A DNA stretch of 64,000 bases from Tillus elongatus (GCA_964006375.1 OZ023266.1:64401446-64465445); one strand, 5' to 3'; positions 22,931 to 36,619 are shown, numbered from the stretch's first letter. The notes: generated by a model not told the origin, from the letters alone. Numbers and translations: made by a program.

Positions 22931-23369
22931 TTGCGGTTGGGCTGTCTACGACTGGGATCGTCTGCCTAACTTCTGGTCAGCGTGCACTTGTTGGGCGTAA
23001 ACTGATATCATATTGGTCACTGAGAATAAGTTATGCCATGGCATGGTATATACAGGAATAGAAAATTTTATGGTATATTAAAGTAATGTCCTTTCATTCT
23101 AGAAATGACACTACCTTTGACAACAAATTACTACCTATTTACTAGATGTACAGTCTCAAATTCAGAAATTGTAGAGCAGTACATACATTTTCGACAGCAA
23201 TTTTAAAGTCTGCTTTCTCTAACTGGTGCATTTTAGCGACTTGCAACAAGTATGTCTTTTTTTAGAGAAAATCAAATGTTGTTTCAAGTAAACTGATTAT
23301 TATCCAAAAATCACTCTTCTTTAAAAAAACTAAAGAAAATAATATAGTGGCGCCCTGGACATTAAACAC

Positions 23370-24712
23370 AAATAAACAAAAATTTTAACAAAATGGAAAA
23401 CCTACTTCACAAAAAAATATTTTAAAACAAAAAATGCACTAAAAAGTAAAAAATAATTGCGTATTCTTCTGTCTACAACTTACAATCAACTTATTTTTTC
23501 CACTCAATGTACGATCAATGCATTTACCACGCAATAATGTAGGTACCCACTTAAACTCAACCTCTAACTCCACACATACCTATGACTAACAGACAATTAT
23601 CAAAATATTTATTTAGAGTTCACCTAAGCAGAAAGTTTTAAATATATGTGTAGACTGTTTAAAAGACAATCAAATTATTAGGATCATATAACGTAAAATT
23701 ATTGTTATTTTTGGAGTCGGTGTCAGCCAAGGTGGGTTTGTAACTACTTAACCTGAAATGGCTTACTATATAACAATTGGCATACACACTTTACACACAT
23801 AGACGCAGGACGCAGCGCGGGCGGGTCGATTGCGCGCGCGCGCCCGGATGAATGGTTGGAGGGGTAGAGCCGAGTGAGCGAGGCAAACGCGTACGCCGGC
23901 CATACGCCAGTCAGTCAAGAGAAAGAAGCGATAGGACTTACTTGATTATAAACCGATTGCGATTCATTTTCATTCTACACCGTCTTTCTTAAGATAATTC
24001 ATTATGTTTATTATTATAGCTACATTTTCGTATCAATGTTGCTTGATATTGTCGTATTAAATTTCATTTGTAAATAAGTTTAATTAGGTAATGGTACTTT
24101 GTCTTGAGAGAGGTATTGTCACAGCATAATATCTTATTAAAGTTCATTTGCAAATAGATTTAATTATGTGTGTGTGTGTGTCTTGTTGCATTCAAATTCA
24201 TTTGCAAAAAGGTTTAATAAGGTATTGGTATATTGTCGTTTCAAGATCCCAGGATATTGTCACAGTATATTGTATAAAATTTCATTTGTAAAATAGATTT
24301 CATAAGGTATTCTCGTATTATTAATGTAAGGTATATTGTCGTATTTCCTTGGCTGACACCGACTCCAAAAATAACAATAATTTTATATTATATGATCCTA
24401 ATAATTTGATTGTCTTTTAAGCAGTCTAAACATATATTTAAAACTTTCTGCTTAGGTGAACTCTAAATAAATATTTTGATAATTGTCTGTTAGTCATAGG
24501 TATGTGTGGAGTTAGAGGTTAAGTTTAAGTGGGTACCTACATTCTTGCGTGGTAAATGCATTGATCTTATATTGAGTGGAAAAAATAAGTTGATTGTAAG
24601 TTGTAGACACAAGAATACGCAATTATTTTTTACTTTTTAGTGCATTTTTTGTTTTATTAGAATATTTTTTTGTGAATTTGCTTTTCCATTTTGTTAAAAT
24701 TTTTGTTTATTT
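23370..24712. mobile_element. Inverted-repeat (foldback-like) element
   Basis: Arms of about 363 and 366 bp (23370-23732 and 24347-24712) are reverse complements with scattered mismatches. The inner ends read GGAGTCGGTGTCAGCCAAGG and its complement. The 614-bp loop has no coding frame but contains a markedly GC-rich patch. No transposase was seen, so it would be non-autonomous. The class is unknown. Confidence 0.8.
23795..23940. other. GC-rich, CpG-dense patch in the loop
   Basis: About 145 bp with runs such as GCGCGCGCGCGCCCGG in an otherwise AT-rich region, followed by a GAGCGAGGCAAACGCG stretch. It could be a promoter or captured DNA. Nothing coding was recognised. Confidence 0.5.
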
Positions 24713-24781
24713 CTTTATTTTTAGTGAATTTGAAGCTTTATATCTGATTTAATTAGACGGAAGCGCAACAGTGTGATCCAC

Positions 24782-25137
24782 AATCATCATCAATGTAGTC
24801 GAAGTCAATTATATACGCATTATTAAGGATAACTCAAAAACTACTAGTTGGATCCTAATCCGATTTATATGAGACCACACGAAAAGCACCAGCTTTCAAA
24901 TAAAAAAAGAATCATCAAAATCGGTTCACCTAGAAAAAAGTTCTGAGGTAACACACAAGAACATCATCAATGTAGTCAAAGTCAATGAAATACGCATTAT
25001 TAAGGATAATTAAAAAACTACTGGTCAGATCCTAATCACACTTATATGGGACCACATGAAAAACATTAGCTTTCAAATAAAAAAATAATCATCAAAATCG
25101 TTTTACTTATAAAAAAGTTCTGAGGTAACACATATAA
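24782..25137. repeat. Tandem duplication, two diverged units of about 178 bp
   Basis: Both units begin ATCATCAATGTAGTC and end AGTTCTGAGGTAACACA. The stretch after them ends in CTTTTTTGAAGTCGGTTAA, a phrase I know from dispersed insect repeats, so this is probably part of such a repeat. Confidence 0.8.
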
Positions 25138-25199
25138 AAAAACATACAGTCGAATTGAGAACTCTTCCTTTTTTGAAGTCGGTTAAACATAACCAGATA

Positions 25200-26085
25200 T
25201 TCCTGTTTTCCGCCAAAAGAAGCCTCTCATCAAAATCTGAAGTCAATTACCCAATTAATAAATGAATTATCGTGAAAAAAAAATATTGTTCTTCTCAGGT
25301 TTATAACTTCCTGAGGAAGCAAAATTGTAGTAAGGTAAGTTGAATTAAATCACCTTATTTTCGTCCAAAGTAACTAAAACTGAAGTTTGGCCCATTTTTT
25401 ACTGAACATCCTGCATACATTTGGTTGAAAAGGTTTACCTATAAATGACAAAACCACAAACTTAATTTATTCAATCGTTGACTAATATTCACGATCTTAA
25501 AGCCCGAACAATCTGGAAAATTAGATTGATAGAACATCAAATAGTACCTACATACTGTTTTGCAAGATGTTCATCCTAAAACGATTATCATCAACTGTTC
25601 AAGTACTACTGTCCTAAATGGAGATACCTGTATAAAAAGGCAAAGATCTCAATATTTAAAAATATTTCCAATTAGAATTTTATTACATAAATCTTTACAA
25701 TACGTATTTTAAGTTAACCATAACGTCTGCATTCGATTCAAGTTTTTATATTCTTCAATCTGAATGACGGCTTAAAGAATTTCAATCATTCGAAGAGAGA
25801 AACCTATTGCATAATGTAATTGGATAAGGATTTTTCAAGGGACTTACGGAAGTAGGCCAAGTCTCCATGGACCAATAAAATTCTCTTAACGTCATTTCGA
25901 TATTTATTATTCCCTAGGATATAATTTTGTCACTTTGGAATTCGTTTACATATGAGTATATCTCACAGATGTGACGGCACGTGGGTGCACCTAAGTGCGT
26001 ATTATATGTAAAACCTTGAAGGTTCACTTAAAATTGACATTGAGACATTAGACTATGCAGTGCAAAATTACAATTTGGTAAATTT
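25200..26085. other. AT-rich stretch, nothing recognised
   Basis: No coding frame, RNA gene or repeat boundary was found. Confidence 0.5.
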
Positions 26086-26548
26086 TCAGTAAAAAAAATT
26101 CGATATTAAAGAGGAGTCGATATTAAGACTTTGCAGAAATTATTTTAAATGAAAAAACTTCACTCCTACATTCAACCTCATTCGAGTGACAGTTGAAACC
26201 CCCAAATTTTTTAACAGGAAGTAGTAGATTGTGATACCTCATTTGAAATACCTCTTCATCTTCTATTAAAAAAGGCCACTGTTTTAAAATTTGTGGCAAA
26301 AACAGTAAAAAAGAAATTCATCTAATCAACCAACTTCGCTACAACACACTAAACAAATAATAACTAATCGCGTTTCGTTCTTGATAACGAAAAAACAGAC
26401 AAAAACAATCAGAGTGTCCTTTTTGGACGGCATCAAATAAGACACGAAAAGTTATAAAGGTTCTTCATAGTTGGCAATGTTAGTTTTGTTTAAAACGCCT
26501 TAGCAAGTTTCTGTGTAATTGTGATCGCATGGCAGTAGTTGTCAGTTG

Positions 26549-26900
26549 TGTGTGTTTTGTTTCTTTAACGTCGGCCTATTTCCGCGACTATGTCCAATCA
26601 CTGACGCCAGGGAGCAGTTTTACCTCACCATCCTGGAAATTTTGCCGAACCCCTGGCTTTCTGTAAAGAGGGTAGGGATTTTTAACGTGCCCAACATCGC
26701 ATGGACACGGGACCGTCGGCTTTACGCCCCCTCCGAAGGGCGGAACGTGCAGACATTCAACTTGCTCAAATACAATGCCAGAACCTCGGTTGGTGTTTAT
26801 TGTACAGTATGTACTGAAAAGTGAAAGGAGTACCCTGGGATCGAACCCAGTACCCTTTGGTTCAGAGGCACACGGTCTTACCTCTGAACCACCGAGGCTC
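26549..26900 (-). mobile_element. tRNA-derived SINE, full length, with 13-bp target repeats
   Basis: Read on the minus strand it begins with a tRNA-like head containing an A box (TGGTTCAGAGG) and a perfect B box (GGTTCGATCC), followed by a unique body of about 270 bp and an A-rich tail. The 13-bp sequence TAGTTGTCAGTTG stands directly on both sides (26536-26548 and 26901-26913), the mark of LINE-assisted insertion. The 92-codon frame on the plus strand is not a gene. A truncated relative lies at 5087-5335. Confidence 0.93.
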
Positions 26901-26939
26901 TAGTTGTCAGTTGCTAATTGTAATTTAGAAACATGTTTT

Positions 26940-27322
26940 ATTCAACAGAAACGCCAAAATAACGATTCTACATAGGATTGGTTACGGAGATAAAACAGGA
27001 TCCCAGATCGAAGTTGTTCGCCTATTTCAAGAAAAATATCCTTATTTGCAGCATATATTCCAAGGGACAATTAGTACAATTAAAAAGCAATTTCACGAGC
27101 TTGGACATCGTAAGGCAAAACAACCTTCTAACGCATTGAGTATTGATACGAAATTGGATGTAATGCTTGAGTTTGAGGAAAACCCACATACTTCCAGTCG
27201 GCAAGCAGCCACAACATTGGATATTAGCCATCCATCAATTAATTGAACATTAAAAAATAAATAAAATGCATCCCTATAAATTGATATAAACTCAGAAGCT
27301 CAGTTAAGACGATTTTGATACA
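26940..27322 (+). pseudogene. Mariner-like transposase D, N-terminal helix-turn-helix part
   Basis: Reads RIGYGDKTGSQIEVVRLFQEKYP, then a KKQFHELGHRKAKQPSNAL linker and FEENPHTSSRQAATTLDIS, the paired HTH layout of this transposase group. A TGA at 27244 and further stops break it before the hAT insertion. Confidence 0.8.
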
Positions 27323-28084
27323 AGAACGTCCAGGGGCGGCTCCTCAATAAATGCGCCGGTGCGCGCGCACTGCCGCCTGCCGTGGACAAAAAAATATATA
27401 TTTTTGCTATGCTATATTTTAATAAATTTTCATTTGCTTTTTTATCTCCTGCATTCCTGTATTCAACAAACAAAATTAGTATATCGAGGATCGAGGATCG
27501 CAGAGTCGGCAGCCATTAATACAACATCAGAATAAGTATAGTGTTAATGGTTGGTTACAGACGTTATCGTTATATACAAATATCCATATATACATCAGTT
27601 GCCGGCGGTGTGTATTTTTCGGCGCTCTTGAGGAAATGCGATACTTCAACGCGAAATGATCGAGTGTCATCGTCGAAAACGACCGAATCTGGTGTGCGCT
27701 CTCAAATTCCACACTTGCAGTTTGCAGTGGAATTTTGGCAGAGCGTGTCTATCTAGCAGGTGTTTAGTAATTTTCGTGTGGTGCTGCGCGTCGGATTGAT
27801 TTTAATTAGATCATTTCGTTGTTGTTTACATGTTTTAACAATACAATTATTATTATTATGGCTACTAGTTCGGGTTGCTTAATAAGTGGACAAAATAATT
27901 GTGATACTGTGATTAATTCAGTGGATATTTTAAATTTAAAGGTTAAGTTCTTAAGGGACTTTTTAACTACTATAACCTATAACTTACTAGAGGAAAACTT
28001 GGTAAGTATAGTTAATAATTATTAAGTTGAGTTAGTTTAGTAAGTAGGTTTTTTTATAATACATGTTCGGGGAAAAAATAGGCG

Positions 28085-28830
<746 letters not shown>

Positions 28831-28878
28831 CTTGCGCACCCCCAATGCATTAAGGCACGAGCCGCTACTGAGAACGTC

Positions 28879-29800
28879 TTTTGTGAACAAATGATAGACA
28901 TGTTATGCATATAACAATGTTATTGAGATGTTTCATTTTCCTTTGAGTGCAGTTTTACACTTCACAGCCATGCCAATCGTCGAAGTTGTCGTTACTGGTC
29001 CAAAGAAAATTCACACTTGATGAGGGAAGAAAAGTCTGGACGCATAAGATGCGCTATGGTAGTGAATTTTCATAGAAATGATCTGGCGCCAAATATTTTT
29101 TGCCTTAAATGCATATAACTTTTTTTCTTGTGACATACAGATCTAAATTTTGGCACATAATTTACTTTTTGTGCGTATCGTAAACATACCAAATTTGGTT
29201 ACCATTCCTTTTTTGTTTTCGGAGATGTGGGTTTTGGGATCCTAGTTCGTGTTTATTTAAAGAAATTCGTTCAAAACACAAGAATCGGGATTTCTCCATT
29301 CGTAATTTTTTTCTACGAAAATTCACTAATATACGCAATGTCATGAAAAGTTAATGTTTGGACAGGAGTAGTTGGAAACCATGTCAATGTTCCCTTGTTC
29401 GTTAATGGAAATTAGACTGGAGATAATTATTTAGCACCGCTCCAAAATAATGTCGGGCCAACTCTGGAAAATTTATATCCTGATCGAGCAAAGCCACAAG
29501 TCCCAGGAAATGTGACATGATTTCAGCAGGATGGAGCACCAGACCATTACAAACTCAATGTCCGGCAGTATCCCGAAATCATATTTTCAAATCGGTGGAT
29601 AGAGAGGAAACGATCGTTAGAATGGCCAACACGATCACCAGATTATACGCTCCTAGATTTCTTTCGACGTAAGAAGAAAAATAATGATTGCGATCAGGTC
29701 GGTCACGCCTCAGATGTTGATTACCATTGTAGAAGACATTTTTATATACGCTGAAGATGTTCCAGACATGCATTTTAAACATCTCCCACATTCGGATTTA
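28879..29800 (+). pseudogene. Mariner-like transposase D, catalytic part, interrupted
   Basis: Upstream of a TA-hub insertion the frame ends HLMREEK. Downstream it resumes KVNVWTGVVGNHVN, then FQQDGAPDHY with the second catalytic Asp, and SLEWPTRSPDYTLLDFF with the third. Stops at 29414 and 29517 and later frameshifts kill it. Confidence 0.8.
29036..29344 (-). repeat. Short TA-hub copy without a (TA)n core
   Basis: Starts TCTGGACGCATAAGATGCG and ends near AAAATTCACTAATATACGC. It interrupts the transposase of element D. GAAAAG lies at both edges and may be a target duplication. The arms are fused directly. Confidence 0.75.
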
Positions 29801-30094
29801 TGTGTTTTTAACTTTTTCTCATTATCAAGCATAAAACGGAATTAATTATTAATTTTTTTGTGCATTGTAGCAAAGTTTGTCAATCAGATGAGTTAATTTT
29901 TTTTACTGTTCTTTGCAATAAGTTTTAAACCAGAGCATTTTTGAATAAAGAATGAACAGGACTTTCAAATGAGGTATCACAAGTCCATGCTCTATTTAAA
30001 AATTTGGAGGTTGCAACTGTCACTAGAAGGGGGTTGAATGTAAGGGTAAAGGTTTCATGTTGCAGGGTGTCATTTTGTAATCTAAAATTGACGT

Positions 30095-30240
30095 CTTTCT
30101 GGATTTTTTAGCGAATTTTTATAGAGAAAAATTCGCTAACAGAAAGGTCACGATAAGAAGCTTTTGAAAAAATGTCTTCAGATGAGCGCGAATTTGGGTC
30201 CCTAGAACCGAAAATCAAGGTCCGTTATAATTTTTAAAAT
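30095..30240 (+). repeat. TA-hub left-arm fragment
   Basis: Terminal hairpin TTTAGCGAATTTTTATAG and its complement, then CAGATGAGCGCGAATTTGGG. No core follows. Confidence 0.75.
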
Positions 30241-30379
30241 ACCAAACTGATTTCAAGCAAACTTGACAAAAATCTTATTTAGGCGAAAACCGAAGTCGAG
30301 TTCGTTAATCAGCCTTTATGCTTAAGCTTTTCCGGTGGAAAATCGGGGAAAACTTTTTGAAAACGCTATATTTTTGGAA

Positions 30380-32000
30380 GTACCAGAGTAACTGGAATGA
30401 GACTTTACATGTGGCTATAAATAGTGGAAATAAACTTATGTTGTTAATTTTAAGTCATTTGGTACACAATATTTAGAGTTTTTTCCAAATTAAAAATAAA
30501 ATCCTAAAGACATGCGTTGAGGCGACTTAGTGGTCAAAGTCCTGACAGACAGAGTAATTAACTGCCACGCGTAGATTGATTCAAACAACAGGTATAAACC
30601 ATACATCAACGGTAACCAAACTAAATATATACCAGGCATAAAACATACCACCCGAACCAACAATCGTGAAACTTCGGCCGCAATTATGGAAAATGACAGA
30701 CGACATGAAATTAAAAATTTGCCAAGTGATTGCTATTTAACTGGGGGATTCAATCAATTATTAAAAGACACTATATTTGTAGCTTTATGAACGGCCTCAA
30801 ATACAGATTTAGCGCAGCATAGATATATTATGCTGTCGCATAATATAGTAGAAATGTAAACAAAATCAAGCCACGTCTCTATAAAAATGATTATTAAATA
30901 GTTTCTTTTCTCTGAAACTTAAATATAAGACGTCATATAAAACCGAAGCGGTCGTGGTATGTGTTTCAATGGTAATTTCTAATTAATTCTGTAATTAATT
31001 GTTACGTATACTTTGTATATAATATCCCGCGCGTGAAGCCGATCTAATGTATCATGCAAACAAAACGTTACTTGACGTATGCCTAGATGGCTGAAAGGCG
31101 TCGCGCTTGCTTTTTATTATAGTTAATCTAGGAACAACCTCTCTTCTATTACCAATTTAACTCAAGGATGCACGCCACTGTGAAACTTAGGGTATATCTA
31201 TGCTGTAACTACAATTATGGATAAATACAAGTATATGAGCCATACATTGTAAACCACATTATGTAAAAATAATATAGTTGAATAATCAGATTACTCTAAT
31301 TTTACTTAGACTAAAACTGATATTAAACTTGTATTATAAAATTATGTATTCCTAATATTGAATAAACGTTTTAAAATTGAAATTGAATTGCTTGCTTCAT
31401 AAGCAGAAGGTTATGCAATCGAATCCAGCTCGATGAAAGTATGTTTTTTATGTTTTATTTTGACATTTGGAGAAACAATAGTGCACAGATTTCATACATT
31501 TTGAACAAGATCTCCTTTTTGTTTAAAACGCTTAAATAAGTTTGTCACCTTTGAGTCTGAAATTATAGTATTGTTATTGTTGATATTGGAAAAACCGGTT
31601 TTATTACGTTGACTAAAACGAAATCATACTGACGATTAATAAGGAAAAATAACTGAAACGGTTATAATTTGACATATACTTTATTTTTCTAAATATGAAT
31701 AAAGTTTCCTTCTGGAAATCTTTTGTATAACTTTAATAAAATTTGTAATGCAAGTTTCTTTTAAAGAGACTTAAACTATCTACAGATATAGCAAAATTTA
31801 ATTCTTTAGCTTCATAGAAAATTGCAATTTTCTCAAAAGGAGTCAGAGCACAAGTTTTTTTGATAATAGAGAATATCGATGGAAAACTTTCGAAATAATT
31901 ATTCAAATGTACGCGTGCTAGGACCTCTAAAATCGATCTTCAAGGTCTGTGTAAGTTTAAAGTATTAACTTTACTAATACGCCGTATAATAATAGTGTAC
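30380..32000. repeat. Diverged copy of a segment also found at 53.7-58.0 kb
   Basis: Colinear matches include ACACAATATTTAGAGTTTTT (30471) against 53.84 kb, TTTGTAGCTTTATGAACGGC (30777) against 55.25 kb, GTCACCTTTGAGTCTGAAAT (31544) against 57.40 kb, and GGTTGACTAAAACGA-type text near 31612 against 57.74 kb. No coding sequence was recognised. Confidence 0.7.
31385..31436 (+). other. tRNA-like fragment
   Basis: An anticodon-arm-like stretch (TTGCTTCATAAGCA) is followed by a T-arm-like AATCGAATCC. The 5' half of a tRNA is missing, so this is not a tRNA gene. A matching tRNA-like block is at 57225-57290. Confidence 0.45.
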
Positions 32001-32494
32001 GATTCTTATGGAAATTCGCTACTATAACGCACTTTCTGCATCCCGAAATTTTTATAAGTATGCACAGTAATTGAGATATTGAGTTTATTCAATTTCGTTG
32101 TCCCACACTGTATATACAGGGTGGCGCATTGAAAGCGAAACAGACCGATTTGCGTCCAGAGAATTTTTTTTTAAGAAACGCGGAAACACGTCAATTTTAA
32201 TATTGCGCAGGACATGTTTTGACATGAAACTCAACTTTGTCAAATCAACCCCTTAAGGGTGGTGATAACAACCCTTATATTTTAAATAGGGTCGAGTTTT
32301 ACATCATTTGAAAGCTCTTTCTTTTATGAATTCAGTACACTAATTTTTTTGAAAGTTTTATTAACTTCGTTAAAAATTATTCACAGTTGGAGTTGCAAGA
32401 ACGTATTTCATTCCTTGTGATAAGAAATGCACCAATTAGTCAATTTTTCGGTAAAAAACTAAAAAAACAAAACCAAACGTTCAAAGATGTTTAT

Positions 32495-33563
32495 TCAGTT
32501 AAGTGAGTGTTCAAATTGTTGACCACTAGCTTCCATACAAAAGTACAAATTTTGTTCAAAACGAGCTCTGATATTTTGGAGCAGTTGTGGAGTTATTAGA
32601 GGGCATTCTTCAACAATGCGTCGTCGTAATTCTTCTAGAGACTCCGGTTCTGTTGCGTAAATTCTACTCTTTAAATGGACCCATAGAGAGAAGTCTAAAT
32701 GAGTTAAATCCGGTGATGTACGGGCCACTCAATAGCACCTCTACGCCCAATCCATTGTCCTGGAAACTCTCTGTTCAAAAACTCCCTAATACGTTGTGAA
32801 AAATGCGGAGGAGCTCCATCTTGTTGAAACACTAATTGATTTTCTTGATAGCGATCATCATTTTCAACAATGTCAATTAGTAGAGGGAAAACGATATCTT
32901 CTAGTAACTCCAAATACGTTTTGCCACCAAGAAAAATTGGTCCGATTAAACGGTCTCCAAAAATGCCAGTCCAGACATTCAATTTGTGTAGAGTTTGAGT
33001 GTGGACTTCGTGAAAATTTCTTGGATTATTATCTGCCCAATAACGACAATTATGACGATTGACAGTAGAGTTTAATAAAGACGTACACTCGTCTTAAAAA
33101 CAGATATTGAACAGAAAGTTCCCGTTATCAGCTATTCGTGCAGTCATAACTTCACAAAACTCCAGCCGCCGAACAAAATCATCTTCATTCAGTTGTTGTA
33201 CAAGATGAATTTTATACGGGTGAAATTTATGATGCTTCAATATGCGCTGAATGGTTCTTCTTTTGATGTTTGAAACAGTGGCCAATTTTCTCATGCTCAA
33301 AGTTGGGTCTACAGCAATTTGTCCTAAAACTTCAATCTCAGTAGTCTCATTTCTAACCGGAAATCCACGTTCAGGATCCCGTTTTTTGTTGGATACTGAA
33401 CCACTTTGTCGAAACTTTGCAATTAACTCCAAAATCTATTTTCTGTTAACATGTCTGTTCGGATGTCGTTCATTAAACAAATTTGCGGTACGGTTGGCAC
33501 AGTCATCGTTTTTGAAAAAAAAGAGTAATTATTTCAACTCTTTCTTCTACAGAATACACCATT
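32495..33563 (-). pseudogene. Mariner-like transposase, family A copy 2, broken
   Basis: The minus-strand start MVYSVEERVEI-like region lies near 33563. The helix-turn-helix part (RKLATVSNIKRRTIQRILKHH) is open at 33432-33094. The catalytic part follows in two other frames: NVWTGIFGDRLIGPIFLGG and VFQQDGAPPHF at 32982-32704, and LTHLDFSLWVHLKSR at 32728-32495, ending QQFEHSLN. The second Asp is intact here, unlike in copy 1. At least two frameshifts. Confidence 0.85.
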
Positions 33564-33624
33564 GTGAAATTAATTTTCGGTAGTACTATCAAGTATCAAA
33601 CTGACCGATAAACTGAAATGATAA

Positions 33625-33738
33625 ACCGCATTTCTGTCATTCCGATAAGAAATGTTCTGATAGTCAATTTTTTGTTTACAAACCAACAAAACATTGACTA
33701 TCAGCACATTTCTTATCGGAATGAGTGAAATGCGTTTT
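33625..33738. repeat. Hairpin upstream of the family A transposase, copy 2
   Basis: Arms around TCCGATAAGAAATGTTCTGA and complement, the same as at 2739-2845. Confidence 0.8.
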
Positions 33739-33972
33739 TGCATCTTCAACTGTGAATAATTTTGAACGACTTGATAAAACTTCAAAAAAAATTAGTGTGC
33801 TGAATTCAGAAAAGAAAGAGCTTTCAAATGATGTAACACTCGACCCATATCCCTGTTTAAAATATAAGAGTTGTTATCATCAGCCTTAATATTAAAATTA
33901 ACGTGTTTCAGCGCTTCTTAAAAAAAAAATTTTCTCTGGACGCAAATCGGTCTGTTTCGTTTTCAATGCGCC

Positions 33973-33976
<4 letters not shown>

Positions 33977-34062
<86 letters not shown>
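33977..34062. repeat. (TA)n microsatellite
   Basis: Abuts the right terminal repeat of mariner copy A2. Confidence 0.97.
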
Positions 34063-34065
<3 letters not shown>

Positions 34066-34650
34066 CACTTTGTATCTAATTAGTATATAGCAATATTTTG
34101 AATATAAAGTACTAAGGTCCTTTTACCCATAAAAGTTTTCTTCGCTTACGCATTATGTCATTAATAATTTACGCTGGATACTAGTATGTATCCAGGACTT
34201 TTATCTCCATAATAAACAATAAGAAAGGTTACAGGTAACAATAAAAAGTGTATTCCACTCCTCTGTTATTACTCCCTGGGGCCTTTTAAACTACCACTCA
34301 ATTCTCCAGGGCAATCACCACAATGCATTCGACATTAACTAAAGATACGGTTCACTGATAATTCATCGGCTCGAATAACTTAGTAGCAAGAGGAAGTCAA
34401 ACCGCTACCAATATTAGCATCTTGTTCGAAGCCACTGACCCACCGATTAAATATTTAGTTAACCAACTTTACCACACTTACTACCTCAATTTGCCAACCA
34501 CTTAATGCTGCCTAATGTACAGCTTTCAACGAGGAAACTTGATATATTTGAAGCAAAAAGTAGAACGAAAACCCGACAGCTTATATAGATCGGCTATTAA
34601 GAGTTTGTACACTATTTTATTTGTCTTCCATTTTCGCTGGACAAAATCCT
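34063..34650. other. AT-rich stretch, nothing recognised
   Basis: No coding frame or repeat identified. Confidence 0.5.
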
Positions 34651-34654
34651 AAAT

Positions 34655-34992
34655 AAAAAAAGGCTGGACGCAGCAAGTGCGTTATGGTAGTGAATTTTCA
34701 TAAAAATGATCTGGCACAAAATATTTTATTATAACTTTTTTTCTTATAACATAGAAATCTAAATTTTTGGTGTATAGTTTACTTTTTATATCGTAAACCT
34801 ACCTGCCAAATTTGGTTATCATAGATTTTTTATATTTTGAGATAATAAAAAATTCGAATGGAAACTCAAAATTTTCCCGGAAAGTCTCGTCCGATTTTCC
34901 TGGTTAACAAACCTGTCCAAGCCATTTACAAAAGAAAGGTACATGCCAAATTTTATCAAAATCAATCCATTATTTTCTAAATTATCGGTGTG

Positions 34993-34996
<4 letters not shown>
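34655..34996 (-). repeat. TA-hub right arm (minus)
   Basis: Begins GGCTGGACGCAGCAAGTGCG, runs through TTTTCCTGGTTAACAAAC and ends ATTATCGGTGTGATAC before a (TA)n tract. Confidence 0.85.

Positions 34997-35061
<65 letters not shown>
34997..35061. repeat. (TA)n microsatellite
   Basis: Core position of the preceding TA-hub arm. The sequence on the other side is not a left arm. Confidence 0.97.
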
Positions 35062-35064
<3 letters not shown>

Positions 35065-36120
35065 CGCTCTGTTCCCCAGGTAAATCTGTTGCGGACAGCG
35101 GGTGGAGGAAAGTGGGCCAAAGCGTTAACCACGGATTCCCGAGACGAAAATTTAATGACTTTTCTAACAAAATTTTTCTTTTGGGGGCCCGGTTTTTGAA
35201 ATACAGAGTGTTGAAATTGAACTTAAAAAATTATTTTTCATTTCTAATTTTTATGTATTTGAAGTTATCTCCATGAAATTTTGCACGTAGTCTTATTTTA
35301 GAACTAAACGCCCTCTGTGTAGATGAGGAGAGAAAAATCCAATCCCAAGGGGGGTACAGGGGTGCTGGAACAAGTATCGACCCTCTAAACTTTTTTGTGC
35401 GCACGCCAATGATTTCAAAACAAATAGCAAACACCTGCCAGGATATAATTATTCACAAAAAACTTTAGGACCAAAATTGAAAAAAAAATTGAAAATTTGC
35501 AGAAATTTCTTTTACAGAAATTGCTTTCAGTAATGTTACACTAAATTATATTTTTTACAAAAATTTGACAACTTTTTTTTTACAATAACGTACTAAACAT
35601 TTATTATTAATTAACAAAATATCACAAAAATAAGTTCCACAGAAACACTGAAAACATTTCTGCGAAAACTTTTAAAATTCAGCCATTATTTGAGCGTGCC
35701 CGTATACGGCAGCTCAATTTTTTCGACGACTAATACAAACAAAAAGCTCTCTAAATGTGTCATTTCCATGGGGCTCCGCTATCTATTGATGAAAACGCCG
35801 TTTCACAATTTGTGATATGTGTTTGAAATATGTGCCAAAAACGTGAAAAGTTGCAAAACAATTGAAATAACTCAAAAACGTTGAACGATATCATTTTTTT
35901 CCTCACAAAGATGCATTATATTTCAATGAAAAACACAAAAATGCAATAAAATAAGGGGGTGTTCCAATGAAAAAATAAAGTGTGTGTCACCTACGACTTA
36001 TAGGCCACGCTGTGATTGTCAAAATAAGTTTGTAAGATGCAGCGCGAGATAACCTATAATTAACGTATATACTTTTTTGTCATATCTTATATAATAACGG
36101 ATATATTGAGCTTTACCGTA
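35062..36120. other. unassigned stretch after a (TA)n core
   Basis: Begins AATTCGCTCTGTTCCCC and includes a GC-richer 100 bp (GCGGACAGCGGGTGGAGG). No coding frame was recognised. It may be another element inserted in the (TA)n core. Confidence 0.4.
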
Positions 36121-36129
36121 GAAAAGCGT

Positions 36130-36619
36130 CACCTGTATATGTGTAAACAGACAAAAACTAAAACCGACCCCGTATATGGGTTTTTGGGGTTCTAGTTCGC
36201 GCTCATTTGAATAAATCTTTTTAAAATTCGCAGTCTTTTCAATAACGAATTTTTTTACGAAAGTTTGCTAAAATATAGACTATTAAACCATAAACTCTAT
36301 AGCTGAAACTACTGCCGAAGCATCAGAAAGAGGGTCTATGTGAAATGCATTTTCTGAAAATATTTTAGTCAAATGAAGGACAATGATGGTTGAAGCTGAA
36401 ACTCAAAGCTTTGTAAAACACATTTATTAAGACATATTTTTGACATAATCCATATTTGCTTCAAATTCGTTTTCTGAAAATTGCAAATTTTGACGTTTCA
36501 TATCGCGACTTTGACGTTTCAAGAAGAAAAATTATCCATTTTTCAAAATATTTTATTATGCTACTTCTTGACGTTTTGGCGTCAAGGAAACTTAACTGTT
36601 GTATGTAATATCCAATTGG

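Larger units (their letters stand above)
32117..33977 (-). mobile_element. Mariner-like element, family A copy 2, both terminal repeats present
   Basis: Left end CAGGGTGGCGCATTGAAAGC and right end its complement, GCTTTC-like then GCGCCACCCT, with near-perfect inversion over about 45 bp. The target is TA on both sides: TATATA on the left and a (TA)n tract on the right. 1,861 bp, transposase on the minus strand. Confidence 0.92.

Noticed and set aside
23795..23940. GC-rich patch as a coding exon or rRNA piece
   Set aside because: No frame with protein character and no rRNA sequence recognised.
26546..26824. 92-codon plus-strand frame starting MCVFCFF
   Set aside because: Lies wholly inside the SINE, in the antisense direction to its tRNA head.
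26830..26900. A possible tRNA gene
   Set aside because: The acceptor stem does not close, and the sequence continues into a SINE body with target duplications; it is the SINE head.
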